Assembly (NCBI GenBank): GCA_002715785.1
Contig: PBAA01000047.1
Coordinates: 1 to 25,231, forward strand
DNA length: 25,231 nucleotides
Direction: 5' to 3'
From: Gammaproteobacteria bacterium
Lineage (GTDB): Bacteria > Pseudomonadota > Gammaproteobacteria > Pseudomonadales > Azotimanducaceae
The notes under the pieces are model-generated. The model did not search any database. It worked only from the letters and a program-made list of their open reading frames with translations, and was not told where the DNA came from. A program made the position numbers and the translations under genes. This document shows positions 8,593 through 16,721 of this stretch, piece by piece (position 1 is the stretch's first letter; each line of letters starts with the position of its first letter).

Positions 8593-9579
8593 ATGCAGAT
8601 CGACAACGACCTACTCGAATTTGCGCGACAAACGCTGCCTGAATGGTCGTTGGAAGGCGCTCAAATCGAGCCCATTACCGTCAGTGAAAACGTCACGTTC
8701 CGAGTCGATAAAGACGGTCTTTCTTATGTGCTTCGAATCCACCGTTCGTGGTATCACACCCTCGAAGAACTTGAGTCCGGGTTGATCTGGACAGACGCGT
8801 TGCGCGCTTCCGGCATCGACGTGCCCGAACCTTTGTTAACGACGGCTGGCAAGGGGTTTGTGACGCGGACATTGCCCGGGACTCTCGAGAGCCGAAATAT
8901 CGGGGCACTCAAATGGGTCGAGGGCGATGTCTTGGCTGAAGTCATTCGTCGAGATGCCAACGACACCGACGCGTTGTGCCGTTATTTTAGGCAATTGGGT
9001 GCCATCGCGGCATCCATTCACGCGCAAGCCACCGACTGGAATGCCCCTCCAAATTTCAAACGACACGCATTCGATGCCGCCGGACTCGTCGGCGAGCACC
9101 CATTTTGGGGACGCTTTTGGGAAATACCACAACTTCGTTCCAAACAAGCAGACTTATTGCGGCAGGCACGTGAGGTGATCGCAGACACTCTCGATCGGTA
9201 CGGTCAACCACGAGAAACCTACAGCATGATTCACGCCGATCTCCACATGCACAATCTCGTGCTGAGCTCACACGGTCTGCACATTATCGATTTTGACGAC
9301 GCTGGCTTCGGCTGGCATCAATTCGACCTGGCGGTCGCTCTCCACGAATACTTGGAGCACAAGGCGTACCCAGAGATCCTGGCGGCGTTGCTGGACGGAT
9401 ACCGAGCTCATCGTTCGTTCGATTCCGAAGCGGCAAAGCTCATACCTTTATTCTTGCTCGTGCGCTCGGTCATGGCATTAGGCTGGGTTCACCAACGGCC
9501 CGAACTCGGGCAGGAAAAATACATCCCCGAAATGATTGAACATGCCTGCCGTCACGTCCGACGTTTCTTGGACGCGTAA
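8593..9579 (+). CDS. APH/choline-kinase-fold small-molecule phosphotransferase
   Basis: 328 residues from the ATG. An in-frame TTG at 8560 would overlap the upstream gene and adds no recognisable sequence, so it is not used. The kinase catalytic loop HADLHMHN (214-221, catalytic D216, N221) and the metal-binding IIDFDD (231-236, D233) are intact. The N-lobe has ENVTFRV (about 33-39) and YVLRIHR (45-51). This is the aminoglycoside phosphotransferase/homoserine kinase type II/hydroxylysine kinase superfamily, which transfers ATP phosphate to a hydroxyl of a small amine. Only 7 bases separate it from the phospho-lyase-type gene, so the pair is very probably co-translated. An amino alcohol such as ethanolamine or hydroxylysine is the inferred substrate; antibiotic resistance is less likely in this setting. 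Confidence 0.85.
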   Translation: MQIDNDLLEFARQTLPEWSLEGAQIEPITVSENVTFRVDKDGLSYVLRIHRSWYHTLEELESGLIWTDALRASGIDVPEPLLTTAGKGFVTRTLPGTLESRNIGALKWVEGDVLAEVIRRDANDTDALCRYFRQLGAIAASIHAQATDWNAPPNFKRHAFDAAGLVGEHPFWGRFWEIPQLRSKQADLLRQAREVIADTLDRYGQPRETYSMIHADLHMHNLVLSSHGLHIIDFDDAGFGWHQFDLAVALHEYLEHKAYPEILAALLDGYRAHRSFDSEAAKLIPLFLLVRSVMALGWVHQRPELGQEKYIPEMIEHACRHVRRFLDA

Positions 9580-9596
9580 CGTCCCTATGGATTTTC

Positions 9597-10685
9597 TTAG
9601 GGCAACGAAAAGCCCAGTTTCAACTCGTCCGAGATACCGTTGAACCAATCCACGACTTCGCGGTGGTAGGGAATTCCTTCTCTCTTTCGCAGGACGGTTT
9701 CTTCTGCTTCGATCAAGCCCGCGTAATAGACCCTCTCGTGACCTTTCACAGGCGTCATCGACGACAATTTCTCGAGCAGCTTATCTAAATCGGCTTTAAA
9801 CCCGTCGACGTCGACAAACGCGTCAATTTTAATCGCCATCACGAATTGAGAGTGGTGCAACCCTCCGGCAATAAAACCTGGGCCATTACCCGAAAGGATA
9901 CCGGCCATGATGTCGACAATGGTCGCAAAACCGTACCCCTTGTGCCCGCCATTCTCTCGAGTACCGCCGAACGGCAACATACGGAAACCTCCGTAATCCG
10001 GAGATTCAATCGACTCCATAATCGGCTCGCCGTCGAGCTTAGTAATCCAGCCCGGTTCAAGCTTCGACCCAATACGCCTGGTTAGCATGAGCTTGTTGGC
10101 AGCAACCTGCGTCGTCGCGACATCGAAAACGAACGGAGCATGCTTGTCGGCTGGCGCTGCCCAAGCAACGGGATTCGTCCCAAATGCAGGCTCCGAACCG
10201 AAGACCGGAACCTGCAGTCCCCCGCCCGCCGATACCATGCAAAAACCGATCATGTCGTGGGCGATCGCCATCATCGGGTAGTACGCAAGCATGCCCACGT
10301 GGCCACAGTTTTGGATGGCCACGGCACCAATACCTGTTTCACTGGCTTTTTCGATGGCAAGTTCCATCGCCCGAGGACCCACCTGAATCCCCAGCGCTTG
10401 ATCCGCGTTCCATGTCGCACTCACGGCCGATTCGCGTAGCGTTGTGACGTTCGGGGTCGGATTGAGTTCACCACGTCCGTATTGATCGATGTAGAGACGG
10501 AGCATGTTCGATACACCGTGGCTCTCGCAGCCACGCAAATCACTCTCAATCAATACGTCGGTCGATTGTTCGGCATCACGCTCGGACTGCCCCATTTCGA
10601 GAAAAATAGTCTCGGTAGCATTTCGAACCGACTCCTCGCGCACGAATACTCGGTCCTCCTCGGGAACCAAAAATCGTTTTAACAT
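9597..10685 (-). CDS. Ldh family (malate/L-lactate dehydrogenase type 2) oxidoreductase
   Basis: 362 residues, normal for the LDH2/MDH2 family, which is unrelated to classical Rossmann lactate dehydrogenases. Signatures: SDLRGCESHGVSNM (48-61), the NCGHVG loop with the probable catalytic His129, the AFGTNPVAWAAP nucleotide-site segment (167-178), FDVATTQVA (187-195) and the GGHKGYGFA motif near 246-254. Members reduce 2-oxo acids with NAD(P)H or oxidise the 2-hydroxy acids; substrates range over malate, lactate, ureidoglycolate, sulfolactate and others, so the exact one is not assigned. AGGTGAGAG lies about 10 bases upstream of the ATG. It converges on the kinase gene with a 17-base gap that holds a weak CCCTA/TAGGG inverted repeat. 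Confidence 0.9.
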   Translation of the reverse strand: MLKRFLVPEEDRVFVREESVRNATETIFLEMGQSERDAEQSTDVLIESDLRGCESHGVSNMLRLYIDQYGRGELNPTPNVTTLRESAVSATWNADQALGIQVGPRAMELAIEKASETGIGAVAIQNCGHVGMLAYYPMMAIAHDMIGFCMVSAGGGLQVPVFGSEPAFGTNPVAWAAPADKHAPFVFDVATTQVAANKLMLTRRIGSKLEPGWITKLDGEPIMESIESPDYGGFRMLPFGGTRENGGHKGYGFATIVDIMAGILSGNGPGFIAGGLHHSQFVMAIKIDAFVDVDGFKADLDKLLEKLSSMTPVKGHERVYYAGLIEAEETVLRKREGIPYHREVVDWFNGISDELKLGFSLP

Positions 10686-10864
10686 CGTGATCGAGCTCTC
10701 ACCTAAATGAACATGTTAGACCAGTTCGATACATCTGAGCCGTTAATTCATGCTCCCCTACCCGCGTTGATTGTGTACGCGTGGCGCCAACATCCGTCCG
10801 ATGAATACGTGCGAGCATCCGTCGATGACGGCACGCCCCGCGCTTTCTCATCCTATTATTGTCC

Positions 10865-11161
10865 ATGCTGACAGACGCCGAGGTCATGACGGCCCTCACG
10901 GGCGACGCCTACTTCCCCGGGGGCATGAGTGGCTTCGAGGTCAAAGCCAACGAGTTCTTGGTGTTTGAAGAAGGCCCTTCGGTGGACATGACCTTGCAGT
11001 GGGCCACCTACCGCGACGCCTCGGATCAGTGCTCTTTATCCCGCATCTGGGGCGGCATCCATCCCCCCGCCGACGATATCCCAGGTCGCCTCATCGGTAT
11101 CTCCATCGGCCAAGACGCCTTCAACCTCGCTAATCAATACTTCGACGGGCTGGTCGACTAA
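10865..11161 (+). pseudogene. C-terminal remnant of a vanadium-dependent haloperoxidase (PAP2 superfamily)
   Basis: The 98-residue frame reads as the last part of a bacterial vanadium haloperoxidase: an EVMTALTGDAYFPGG helix and turn, an ANEFLVFEEGPS segment, LQWATYRDASDQ, and then SRIWGGIHPPADD, which carries the third vanadate-site motif with its His. Full enzymes are roughly 450-600 residues and need two earlier motifs (a Lys/Arg motif and an SGH motif). Neither is found upstream: all three forward frames close within about 170 bases, and the divergent dehydrogenase gene starts at 10685. No ribosome-binding site precedes the first ATG. I infer a 5'-deleted, non-functional gene. It could still be expressed as a small peptide, but it cannot form the active site alone. 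Confidence 0.72.
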
Positions 11162-11224
11162 AACCTCCCCGGAAGGGTTATTCAGCGTGGTACCGTATCG
11201 ACTATGACGACAGAGGAGAATGGC

Positions 11225-12076
11225 ATGAGCGAAGCAACCCGAGCCGAGCCTAGCGTAGGGAAACAACTGCCTAAAAAGCAATTCACGGTCACCAACGCGT
11301 TACTCAACGACTACTTCGAAGGTCTTGATTTAGAACGATCTCGTTTCGATAGCGGCGCCGCCCCTGTACCTACCATGATCGCCACGGATGCGGACAACTA
11401 CTTTGGCGAGTCGGCATTCAGCCAACTACGTGGCCACCTATGGATGCGACAGGAATGGAGCTTCTGCAAACCGATGCAAGCGGGCGCGCACTACGAAACG
11501 GAAGCCTATATTGAGGACATCTACAAAAAACGAAATCGTACCCTGGTCAATACGGCGATCACGATGAAAGACGCCGCGGGAGATGATGTACTAAAGACCA
11601 ATCACCACCAATCCTTCCTTCTGGACGAACCCGTTGACCAAGTAGAGTTTCGCGAACCCAGCGAGAAGCAAGGCGCTCGAAAATTTATCGTGCCCGAGGG
11701 AAGGCCTCTTGAAGGTCTTGAAAAGACGATTACGCTGGAAATGTGTGGACAGTACTTTCACGGGAGCAAGAGCTACCACACCGACAAGCAGGCATCGCTC
11801 GAGTTAGGTTTTCAGGAAGTGGTGATAGGTGGTCGAATGACGATGGCCTACATCGGCCATCTTCTGGAATCCAACTATGGCGATCGTTGGTTCAGCACGG
11901 GGAAACTTGACGTCAAGTTCACTAACCCTTGTTGGCCAGATGACGTGATATCCGTTCAAGGGATTGCGATGGGCCCCATCGACGACGATCCATCCCGCGA
12001 AGGTGTCTTTGCTTGGATCGAAAAGGAAGATGGAACCATCGTCTTAATTGCCAACGCCAGCGTTGCGATGGCTTGA
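11225..12076 (+). CDS. MaoC-like double hotdog acyl-CoA dehydratase/hydratase
   Basis: 283 residues from the ATG at 11225, which is preceded at 5 bases by a strong AGAGGAGA ribosome-binding site. An in-frame ATG 21 bases upstream lacks one, so the shorter start is chosen. The N-terminal half (about 20-140) resembles a FAS1-type dehydratase hotdog. The C-terminal half carries the MaoC hydratase pattern: SYHTDKQASLELGF followed by VVIGGRMTMAYIGHLL (about 184-213), with the His/Asp dyad at HTD. Such proteins hydrate or dehydrate enoyl/3-hydroxyacyl-CoA esters, often in beta-oxidation-like catabolism of an unusual acid. No CoA ligase or thiolase lies nearby, so the substrate is open. Confidence 0.8.
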   Translation: MSEATRAEPSVGKQLPKKQFTVTNALLNDYFEGLDLERSRFDSGAAPVPTMIATDADNYFGESAFSQLRGHLWMRQEWSFCKPMQAGAHYETEAYIEDIYKKRNRTLVNTAITMKDAAGDDVLKTNHHQSFLLDEPVDQVEFREPSEKQGARKFIVPEGRPLEGLEKTITLEMCGQYFHGSKSYHTDKQASLELGFQEVVIGGRMTMAYIGHLLESNYGDRWFSTGKLDVKFTNPCWPDDVISVQGIAMGPIDDDPSREGVFAWIEKEDGTIVLIANASVAMA

Positions 12077-12163
12077 TACAAGGCCTTAAGGAATCCGTGG
12101 CCTGAGTACGGCAACGAGTCTCCCTGCTCTAGGTTCGGCGGTTGGTACTCAACCGACCCGAGG

Positions 12164-12208
12164 TAGATAGCCACGACGAAACATTCGTGGTGTATCTATA
12201 CGTTTTTT
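12164..12208 (+). terminator. Probable rho-independent terminator after the MaoC-like gene
   Basis: An outer stem TAGATA (12164-12169) pairs with TATCTA (12193-12198), and an inner stem CCACGA (12171-12176) pairs with TCGTGG (12185-12190), closing an 8-base loop. A run of six T follows at 12203-12208 after a short spacer. A second hairpin just upstream, CGGTTG (12139-12144) with CAACCG (12150-12155), may add structure to the 3' UTR. The T run suits termination of rightward transcription only; the opposing beta-lactamase-like operon would need another signal. Confidence 0.6.
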
Positions 12209-12241
12209 CGAGCCCCTCGATCGCCACCCAGGAACCAGTTA

Positions 12242-13492
12242 TTACGAGTGATCCTCGGTGACGTCGTATAGAACGCGCTCAAACTCTTGCAATACCGAAA
12301 TCGTCTCATGATCGTAGAAGGGAAGAATCTGAGTTGCGAGAATGACGCAAATATCGCTCGTCCGATCAATCCAAAAGTACGAATTAAAAATCCCTCCCCA
12401 AGAAGCGCTGCCGGGCGCCCTGCCGTTCGGCGTTCCATCCGGATGAAGTAAAAAGCCCAGCCCCCAGCGGCCTGTCGCACCGAAAGCCATGTCGATCGGA
12501 TTGCTCATATTGGGCATCTGCGTATCAGCAACACCGGCATCAAGTACGCCAATCTGGTTGGTAAACATTTGATTCACCGTCGAGCGACTCAGGACGCGAT
12601 GACCATCCAGTTCTCCACCATTCAATAGTGCCCTGAGCAATCGACTGTAGTCCTTAACGGTCGAGCTCAGTCCGCCGCCGCCATTGTAAAAACGCGTTGA
12701 TTCATAATGGCCAGGTGCCGCTTGTTCAGGTAGCTCCGCTAAGCCGGTCGGGCCGCGTCCGAATTGCGTCATGACACGATCCATTGCGACTTCCGGAATA
12801 TCAAACGCGGTCTCGATCATCTCGAGCGGTCCAAAGATGTGCGAACCGAAGTACCCCATCAGGTTTTCTCCACTAACCGCTTCTAGGAGCAAACCGGCCC
12901 AATCAATACCTATACCGTATTCCCAGCGTTCACCGGGGTCGAATGCAAGCGGAGCGTTTAGCGCCGGTCTACCGGCAAACAACGACTCGACCAAACCACG
13001 CTGTAACGCTTCGAACGCATTGGCATTCCAAACCTCGTAGACGTAGCCGGACGTGTGGGTCAGAAGCTCACGCGCGGTCGGAACCGACCGTGCCGGACGA
13101 AGGCGCGGCGAACCATCGTTCGCAAATCCTTCGAGAACCTGAATAGATCGCAATTCGGGCAGATAACGGTCAACGGGGACATCCAAATCGAGATCTCCAG
13201 CTTCCACCTGCTGCAGAACTGCGATGGTCGTCACCAGTTTGGTCATAGACGCAATATTGAAAAGCATGTCCGGTTTCATCGGCACGCCAGCGCGAGCCTC
13301 CCCTGACGCGTGTTGGAAGCGAATTTCACTGTGATCGGCGACGAGTGCTACAACACCTCTCAAACGGCCACTCTCGGTCGATCGGTCAAGAACATCCCGT
13401 AATTCCTCCGTCGCCATATCGGCGCGGGAGCTGTTGGATAGCCCCATCGATCCGATCAACTTGCTCAGAAAACGCTTCACAACAGCACGCAC
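12242..13492 (-). CDS. Serine beta-lactamase-like hydrolase (class C/EstB esterase type)
   Basis: 416 residues. The S-x-x-K motif is SMTK (S82, K85), Tyr192 of WEYGIG stands in the position of the class C Y-x-N motif (Asn is replaced), and a W-G-G segment near 356-360 replaces the K-T-G triad. This pattern is typical of EstB-like esterases and D-aminopeptidase-type penicillin-binding relatives rather than true beta-lactamases, so ester or amide hydrolysis of a small molecule is more likely than antibiotic resistance. No convincing signal peptide is seen. The GTG at 13492 is only one possible start; in-frame ATGs at 13447 and 13417 also have no clear ribosome-binding site. It lies 40 bases behind the RND permease gene and is probably its operon partner. 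Confidence 0.85.
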   Translation of the reverse strand: MRAVVKRFLSKLIGSMGLSNSSRADMATEELRDVLDRSTESGRLRGVVALVADHSEIRFQHASGEARAGVPMKPDMLFNIASMTKLVTTIAVLQQVEAGDLDLDVPVDRYLPELRSIQVLEGFANDGSPRLRPARSVPTARELLTHTSGYVYEVWNANAFEALQRGLVESLFAGRPALNAPLAFDPGERWEYGIGIDWAGLLLEAVSGENLMGYFGSHIFGPLEMIETAFDIPEVAMDRVMTQFGRGPTGLAELPEQAAPGHYESTRFYNGGGGLSSTVKDYSRLLRALLNGGELDGHRVLSRSTVNQMFTNQIGVLDAGVADTQMPNMSNPIDMAFGATGRWGLGFLLHPDGTPNGRAPGSASWGGIFNSYFWIDRTSDICVILATQILPFYDHETISVLQEFERVLYDVTEDHS

Positions 13493-13532
13493 CTTATTTT
13501 CGTGAAATAACCAAAACCCCGTTGGCCAGAGA

Positions 13533-16500
13533 TCACTGCGACCCGGCTCGTATACCTCTCGGCGGCGTCTTTGTCAGAAGACTGGTAGACAGGGTACGTA
13601 GTTGATGGGGCAGCGCCAGCATCGCTGGCGTCGCCACCAAGGTGAGCAGGGTCGCAAAGCTGAGTCCAAACACGATCGCCTGAGCCAAGGGAACCCAAAA
13701 GCCGGACACCGAACTTCCGTAATACGCCGTGCGGTTTACGAAGTCGATCGACCAATTACTTGCCAACGGCAACAAGCCAAGAACCGTAGTCACCGCCGTT
13801 AAGGACACGGGACGCAGACGATGTGCACCCGTTCGTACGATAAGCGAAATGTAGTCGAGATCCGGCTCTTCACGTCGCATACGGTTGTACGTGTCGATCA
13901 GAACGATGTTGTTATTAACGACAATTCCGGCCAGCGCGATGACGCCTATTCCAGTCAAAATAGCACTAAACGGTGTTCCCGTGACCGCAAGTCCCAGAAG
14001 GACTCCGGCGGTCGACATCACCACAGCAAACAAGATGAGCGACGCCTGATAGAAACTGTTGAACTGCGTCACCAGCAACACAAACATCAGTAAGACCGAC
14101 ATGATCATCGCTTTAATAATGAAATCCATGGATTGATTTTGTTCTTCATTCGCTCCGCGAAAATCAATACCCACTCTGGAATCAAACGCCTGAGCATCGA
14201 GCCATGCTTGGATTTCGTCGACTTTGTTATCCGCTAACACTCCGGGCATCACATTGGCTCGGATGTATTCAACGATTTTTCCGTCGATCCGCTGAACGGT
14301 GTCCACATTCGGAACAGCAGCTCGCGTCACGAAATTCGAAATTGGAACTCGTCCATTCGGCGTGGCGAGTGTTAGCTCATCGAGTGCCCTGAATCCCCGT
14401 TCACCGTCTGGATAACGGACTCGAATATCTACGGCTTCATCAGCGCCATCCGGTCGGTATTCGCCGACTTTTAATCCATTCGTGACGAGTTGGACTGCGA
14501 TACCAACGAGCGTCACATCAGCGCCATACAGCGCTGCCTGAGCTTTATCCACAATCAGAGTCCACTCGATACCTGGGAGGGACCGGGTATCGGCAATATC
14601 GCGCAAGCCACTTACTTCCGTATCAAGATATTCACGCACCTGGGCGACCACCGGTTCAAGAATTCCGCGATGGTTCGATGAAAATTGAATTTGAACATCC
14701 TTACCAACGGGCGGACCCATCTCTAATTCTTGCACCTCGACGACGATCCCAGGAATTTGAGCGGTCTGTTGACGGATACGATCAATGATTTCAGCACCCC
14801 TAAGCTCTCGATCTCTTTGCTCATGGAACTGCAAGTACAACGAACCCACGCTATCCTGGGCGCCACCCCCACCCGTCCAGCCATTGCCTACTCCGGCGGT
14901 TCCAGTGTTCATGTTGACTTCCAATATGCCCGGAATATCTAAAATAGTTTGTTCAACTTCGCGGACGATTTGATACACCTCGTCCGCCGCAAGATTGCCG
15001 CGTGCACGAACGTTAATGTGGGCAAACGTCGGATCATTTTCGGTAAAGAACGTCATGCCCGTCCCCCGGACATAAAAGAGTCCGAACGAAATGATCAATG
15101 TGAGAATCGTAATCGCCATCGTGACCACAGCGTATCGACTGGCCAATGTAAGCAACCGCGCGTACGCACCCGTAACACCAGCCAGCTGTGTTGGATCGCC
15201 TGATTCAAGTTGTTTTAAGTCCGCAACGGCCCGTTGATTTCTCCGGCTTGCTCGTCCAACGAGCGAGCCAATCGTCGGACCAAACACCAAAGCGTAAAGT
15301 AGCGACCCCGACAAAACCGCGAACACGGTGACGGGTAGATAGCGCATGAACTTTCCGGCAACACCGGGCCAGAATATCAACGGCAAAAATGCAGCCAAGG
15401 TGGTGGCCACGGAAGCTGTCACGGGCCAAAACATGCGATCAACGGCAAGCGTGTACGCGTCGCGTCGATCGAACCCTTCCACAAGTTTTCGATCAGCGTA
15501 TTCGGTAACAACAATCGCCCCGTCAATGAGCATGCCGAGCCCCAGCAACATGCCGAACATGACCATGAAATTAAACGTATAGCCGAGCTGATGAATAAAG
15601 ATGAGGGCAAATAGAAACGCTACCGGAATGCTAGCCCCCACGATAATCCCGCTTCTAAAGCCCATCGCCGCGACTACCACAATCATGACAAGGAACAGGG
15701 CCGTGACGATATTGCCCTGCAGCTCGGTCACTTGCGTCTGCGCGTTTGGAGCTTGGTCGTTGGTATAAAGCATGCGGACGTTAGCCGGCAATCGGGAACG
15801 ATAGGTCTCCGTTACGGCTTTAACCTGTTGGACCGTATCGATGATGGACGCATTGGTTCGTTTCAATACATCAATCGTCATCGATGGATTCCCGTCGACG
15901 TGCGCGTAACGTACGCGATCTTTAAAGGTTCGACGCACCGACGCGACGTCGGCTAACGTGATGACAGAATCGCGAGTCGATCGGACGGGTATGTCGAAAA
16001 TATCGCCCGCGGACTCAATAACGCTGGGCACTTTGATCGACATCCGTCCTTCACCCGTATCCAGTGAGCCCGCCGGCACCAAACGATTGTTGCGCACGAT
16101 CGTACTGATCAACTCTTCATTGGAGATTTGGTATACATCGAGTCGTGTCGGATCGATCACAATTTCCAGCAGTTCTTCTCGATCACCTTGTAGACGTCCT
16201 TCAAGTACGTCCGGTATCGCCTCAATGTCGTCACGTATTTCGCGCACCAAGTTGTAGATAGTCCGCTCAGCCACATCGCTGCCAAGCAAATTAACCTGGA
16301 TGATGGGCATATCATCAGCAACAATTTCACGAACGTACGGCTCTTCTGCCGTCGTCGGGAATTCGGGCTTGGCCCGATCGACGGCCTCCCGCACATCGAG
16401 AAGTGCCTCATCCAGGTCATAATCAGCGACAAATTCGACCAACACCGTGCCACTTCCTTCGGAGGCGAATCCAGTCACCTCGTCAATACCTTCAACTGCA

Positions 16501-16721
16501 CGCAGCTCGGTCTCCAAAGGCATTACTAAGAGACGTTCAGCGTCCTCCGGCGAAATTCCTTCGTGGTAAACGTCGACCAAGAACATCGGCACCTCGACGT
16601 GCGGTTGCGATTCGACAGGGATCGACAAGCGTGCCGATATCCCGGCAATAATGATGACCACCATCACCAGCAGGGTCGTTCTAGAACGATTAATCGCCGC
16701 CCGGATGAGCTTGCTGGTCAT
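13533..16721 (-). CDS. RND efflux pump inner-membrane permease (HAE1/AcrB type)
   Basis: 1062 residues with the AcrB-type layout: one N-terminal membrane helix (about 13-32), a large periplasmic porter domain, a five-helix block (about 335-555), a second porter domain and a C-terminal helix block. In TM4 the proton-relay Asp is kept (D400 in GMLIDGAIVV), but the neighbouring position, Asp in AcrB, is Gly. In TM10 the AcrB Lys position lies in GIVVNNNIVLID and is Asn. Substitutions of this kind occur in part of the family, so the pump may still be proton driven. The substrate is unknown. The start overlaps the adaptor gene's stop as ATGA, so the two are translationally coupled. No outer-membrane channel gene is present; a TolC-like partner must be elsewhere. 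Confidence 0.95.
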   Translation of the reverse strand: MTSKLIRAAINRSRTTLLVMVVIIIAGISARLSIPVESQPHVEVPMFLVDVYHEGISPEDAERLLVMPLETELRAVEGIDEVTGFASEGSGTVLVEFVADYDLDEALLDVREAVDRAKPEFPTTAEEPYVREIVADDMPIIQVNLLGSDVAERTIYNLVREIRDDIEAIPDVLEGRLQGDREELLEIVIDPTRLDVYQISNEELISTIVRNNRLVPAGSLDTGEGRMSIKVPSVIESAGDIFDIPVRSTRDSVITLADVASVRRTFKDRVRYAHVDGNPSMTIDVLKRTNASIIDTVQQVKAVTETYRSRLPANVRMLYTNDQAPNAQTQVTELQGNIVTALFLVMIVVVAAMGFRSGIIVGASIPVAFLFALIFIHQLGYTFNFMVMFGMLLGLGMLIDGAIVVTEYADRKLVEGFDRRDAYTLAVDRMFWPVTASVATTLAAFLPLIFWPGVAGKFMRYLPVTVFAVLSGSLLYALVFGPTIGSLVGRASRRNQRAVADLKQLESGDPTQLAGVTGAYARLLTLASRYAVVTMAITILTLIISFGLFYVRGTGMTFFTENDPTFAHINVRARGNLAADEVYQIVREVEQTILDIPGILEVNMNTGTAGVGNGWTGGGGAQDSVGSLYLQFHEQRDRELRGAEIIDRIRQQTAQIPGIVVEVQELEMGPPVGKDVQIQFSSNHRGILEPVVAQVREYLDTEVSGLRDIADTRSLPGIEWTLIVDKAQAALYGADVTLVGIAVQLVTNGLKVGEYRPDGADEAVDIRVRYPDGERGFRALDELTLATPNGRVPISNFVTRAAVPNVDTVQRIDGKIVEYIRANVMPGVLADNKVDEIQAWLDAQAFDSRVGIDFRGANEEQNQSMDFIIKAMIMSVLLMFVLLVTQFNSFYQASLILFAVVMSTAGVLLGLAVTGTPFSAILTGIGVIALAGIVVNNNIVLIDTYNRMRREEPDLDYISLIVRTGAHRLRPVSLTAVTTVLGLLPLASNWSIDFVNRTAYYGSSVSGFWVPLAQAIVFGLSFATLLTLVATPAMLALPHQLRTLSTSLLTKTPPRGIRAGSQ

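Noticed and set aside
9583..9602. CCCTA/TAGGG inverted repeat between convergent genes
   Set aside because: Only five base pairs with a ten-base loop; too weak to call a terminator, though position is suggestive.
10713..10871. 52-codon frame upstream of the haloperoxidase remnant (start MLDQFDTSEP)
   Set aside because: No ribosome-binding site, no match to missing haloperoxidase motifs, and it overlaps the remnant in another frame. Likely chance.
12242..13492. Antibiotic-resistance beta-lactamase
   Set aside because: The Y-x-N Asn and the K-T-G triad are not conserved and no signal peptide is evident, so an EstB-like esterase is more likely.
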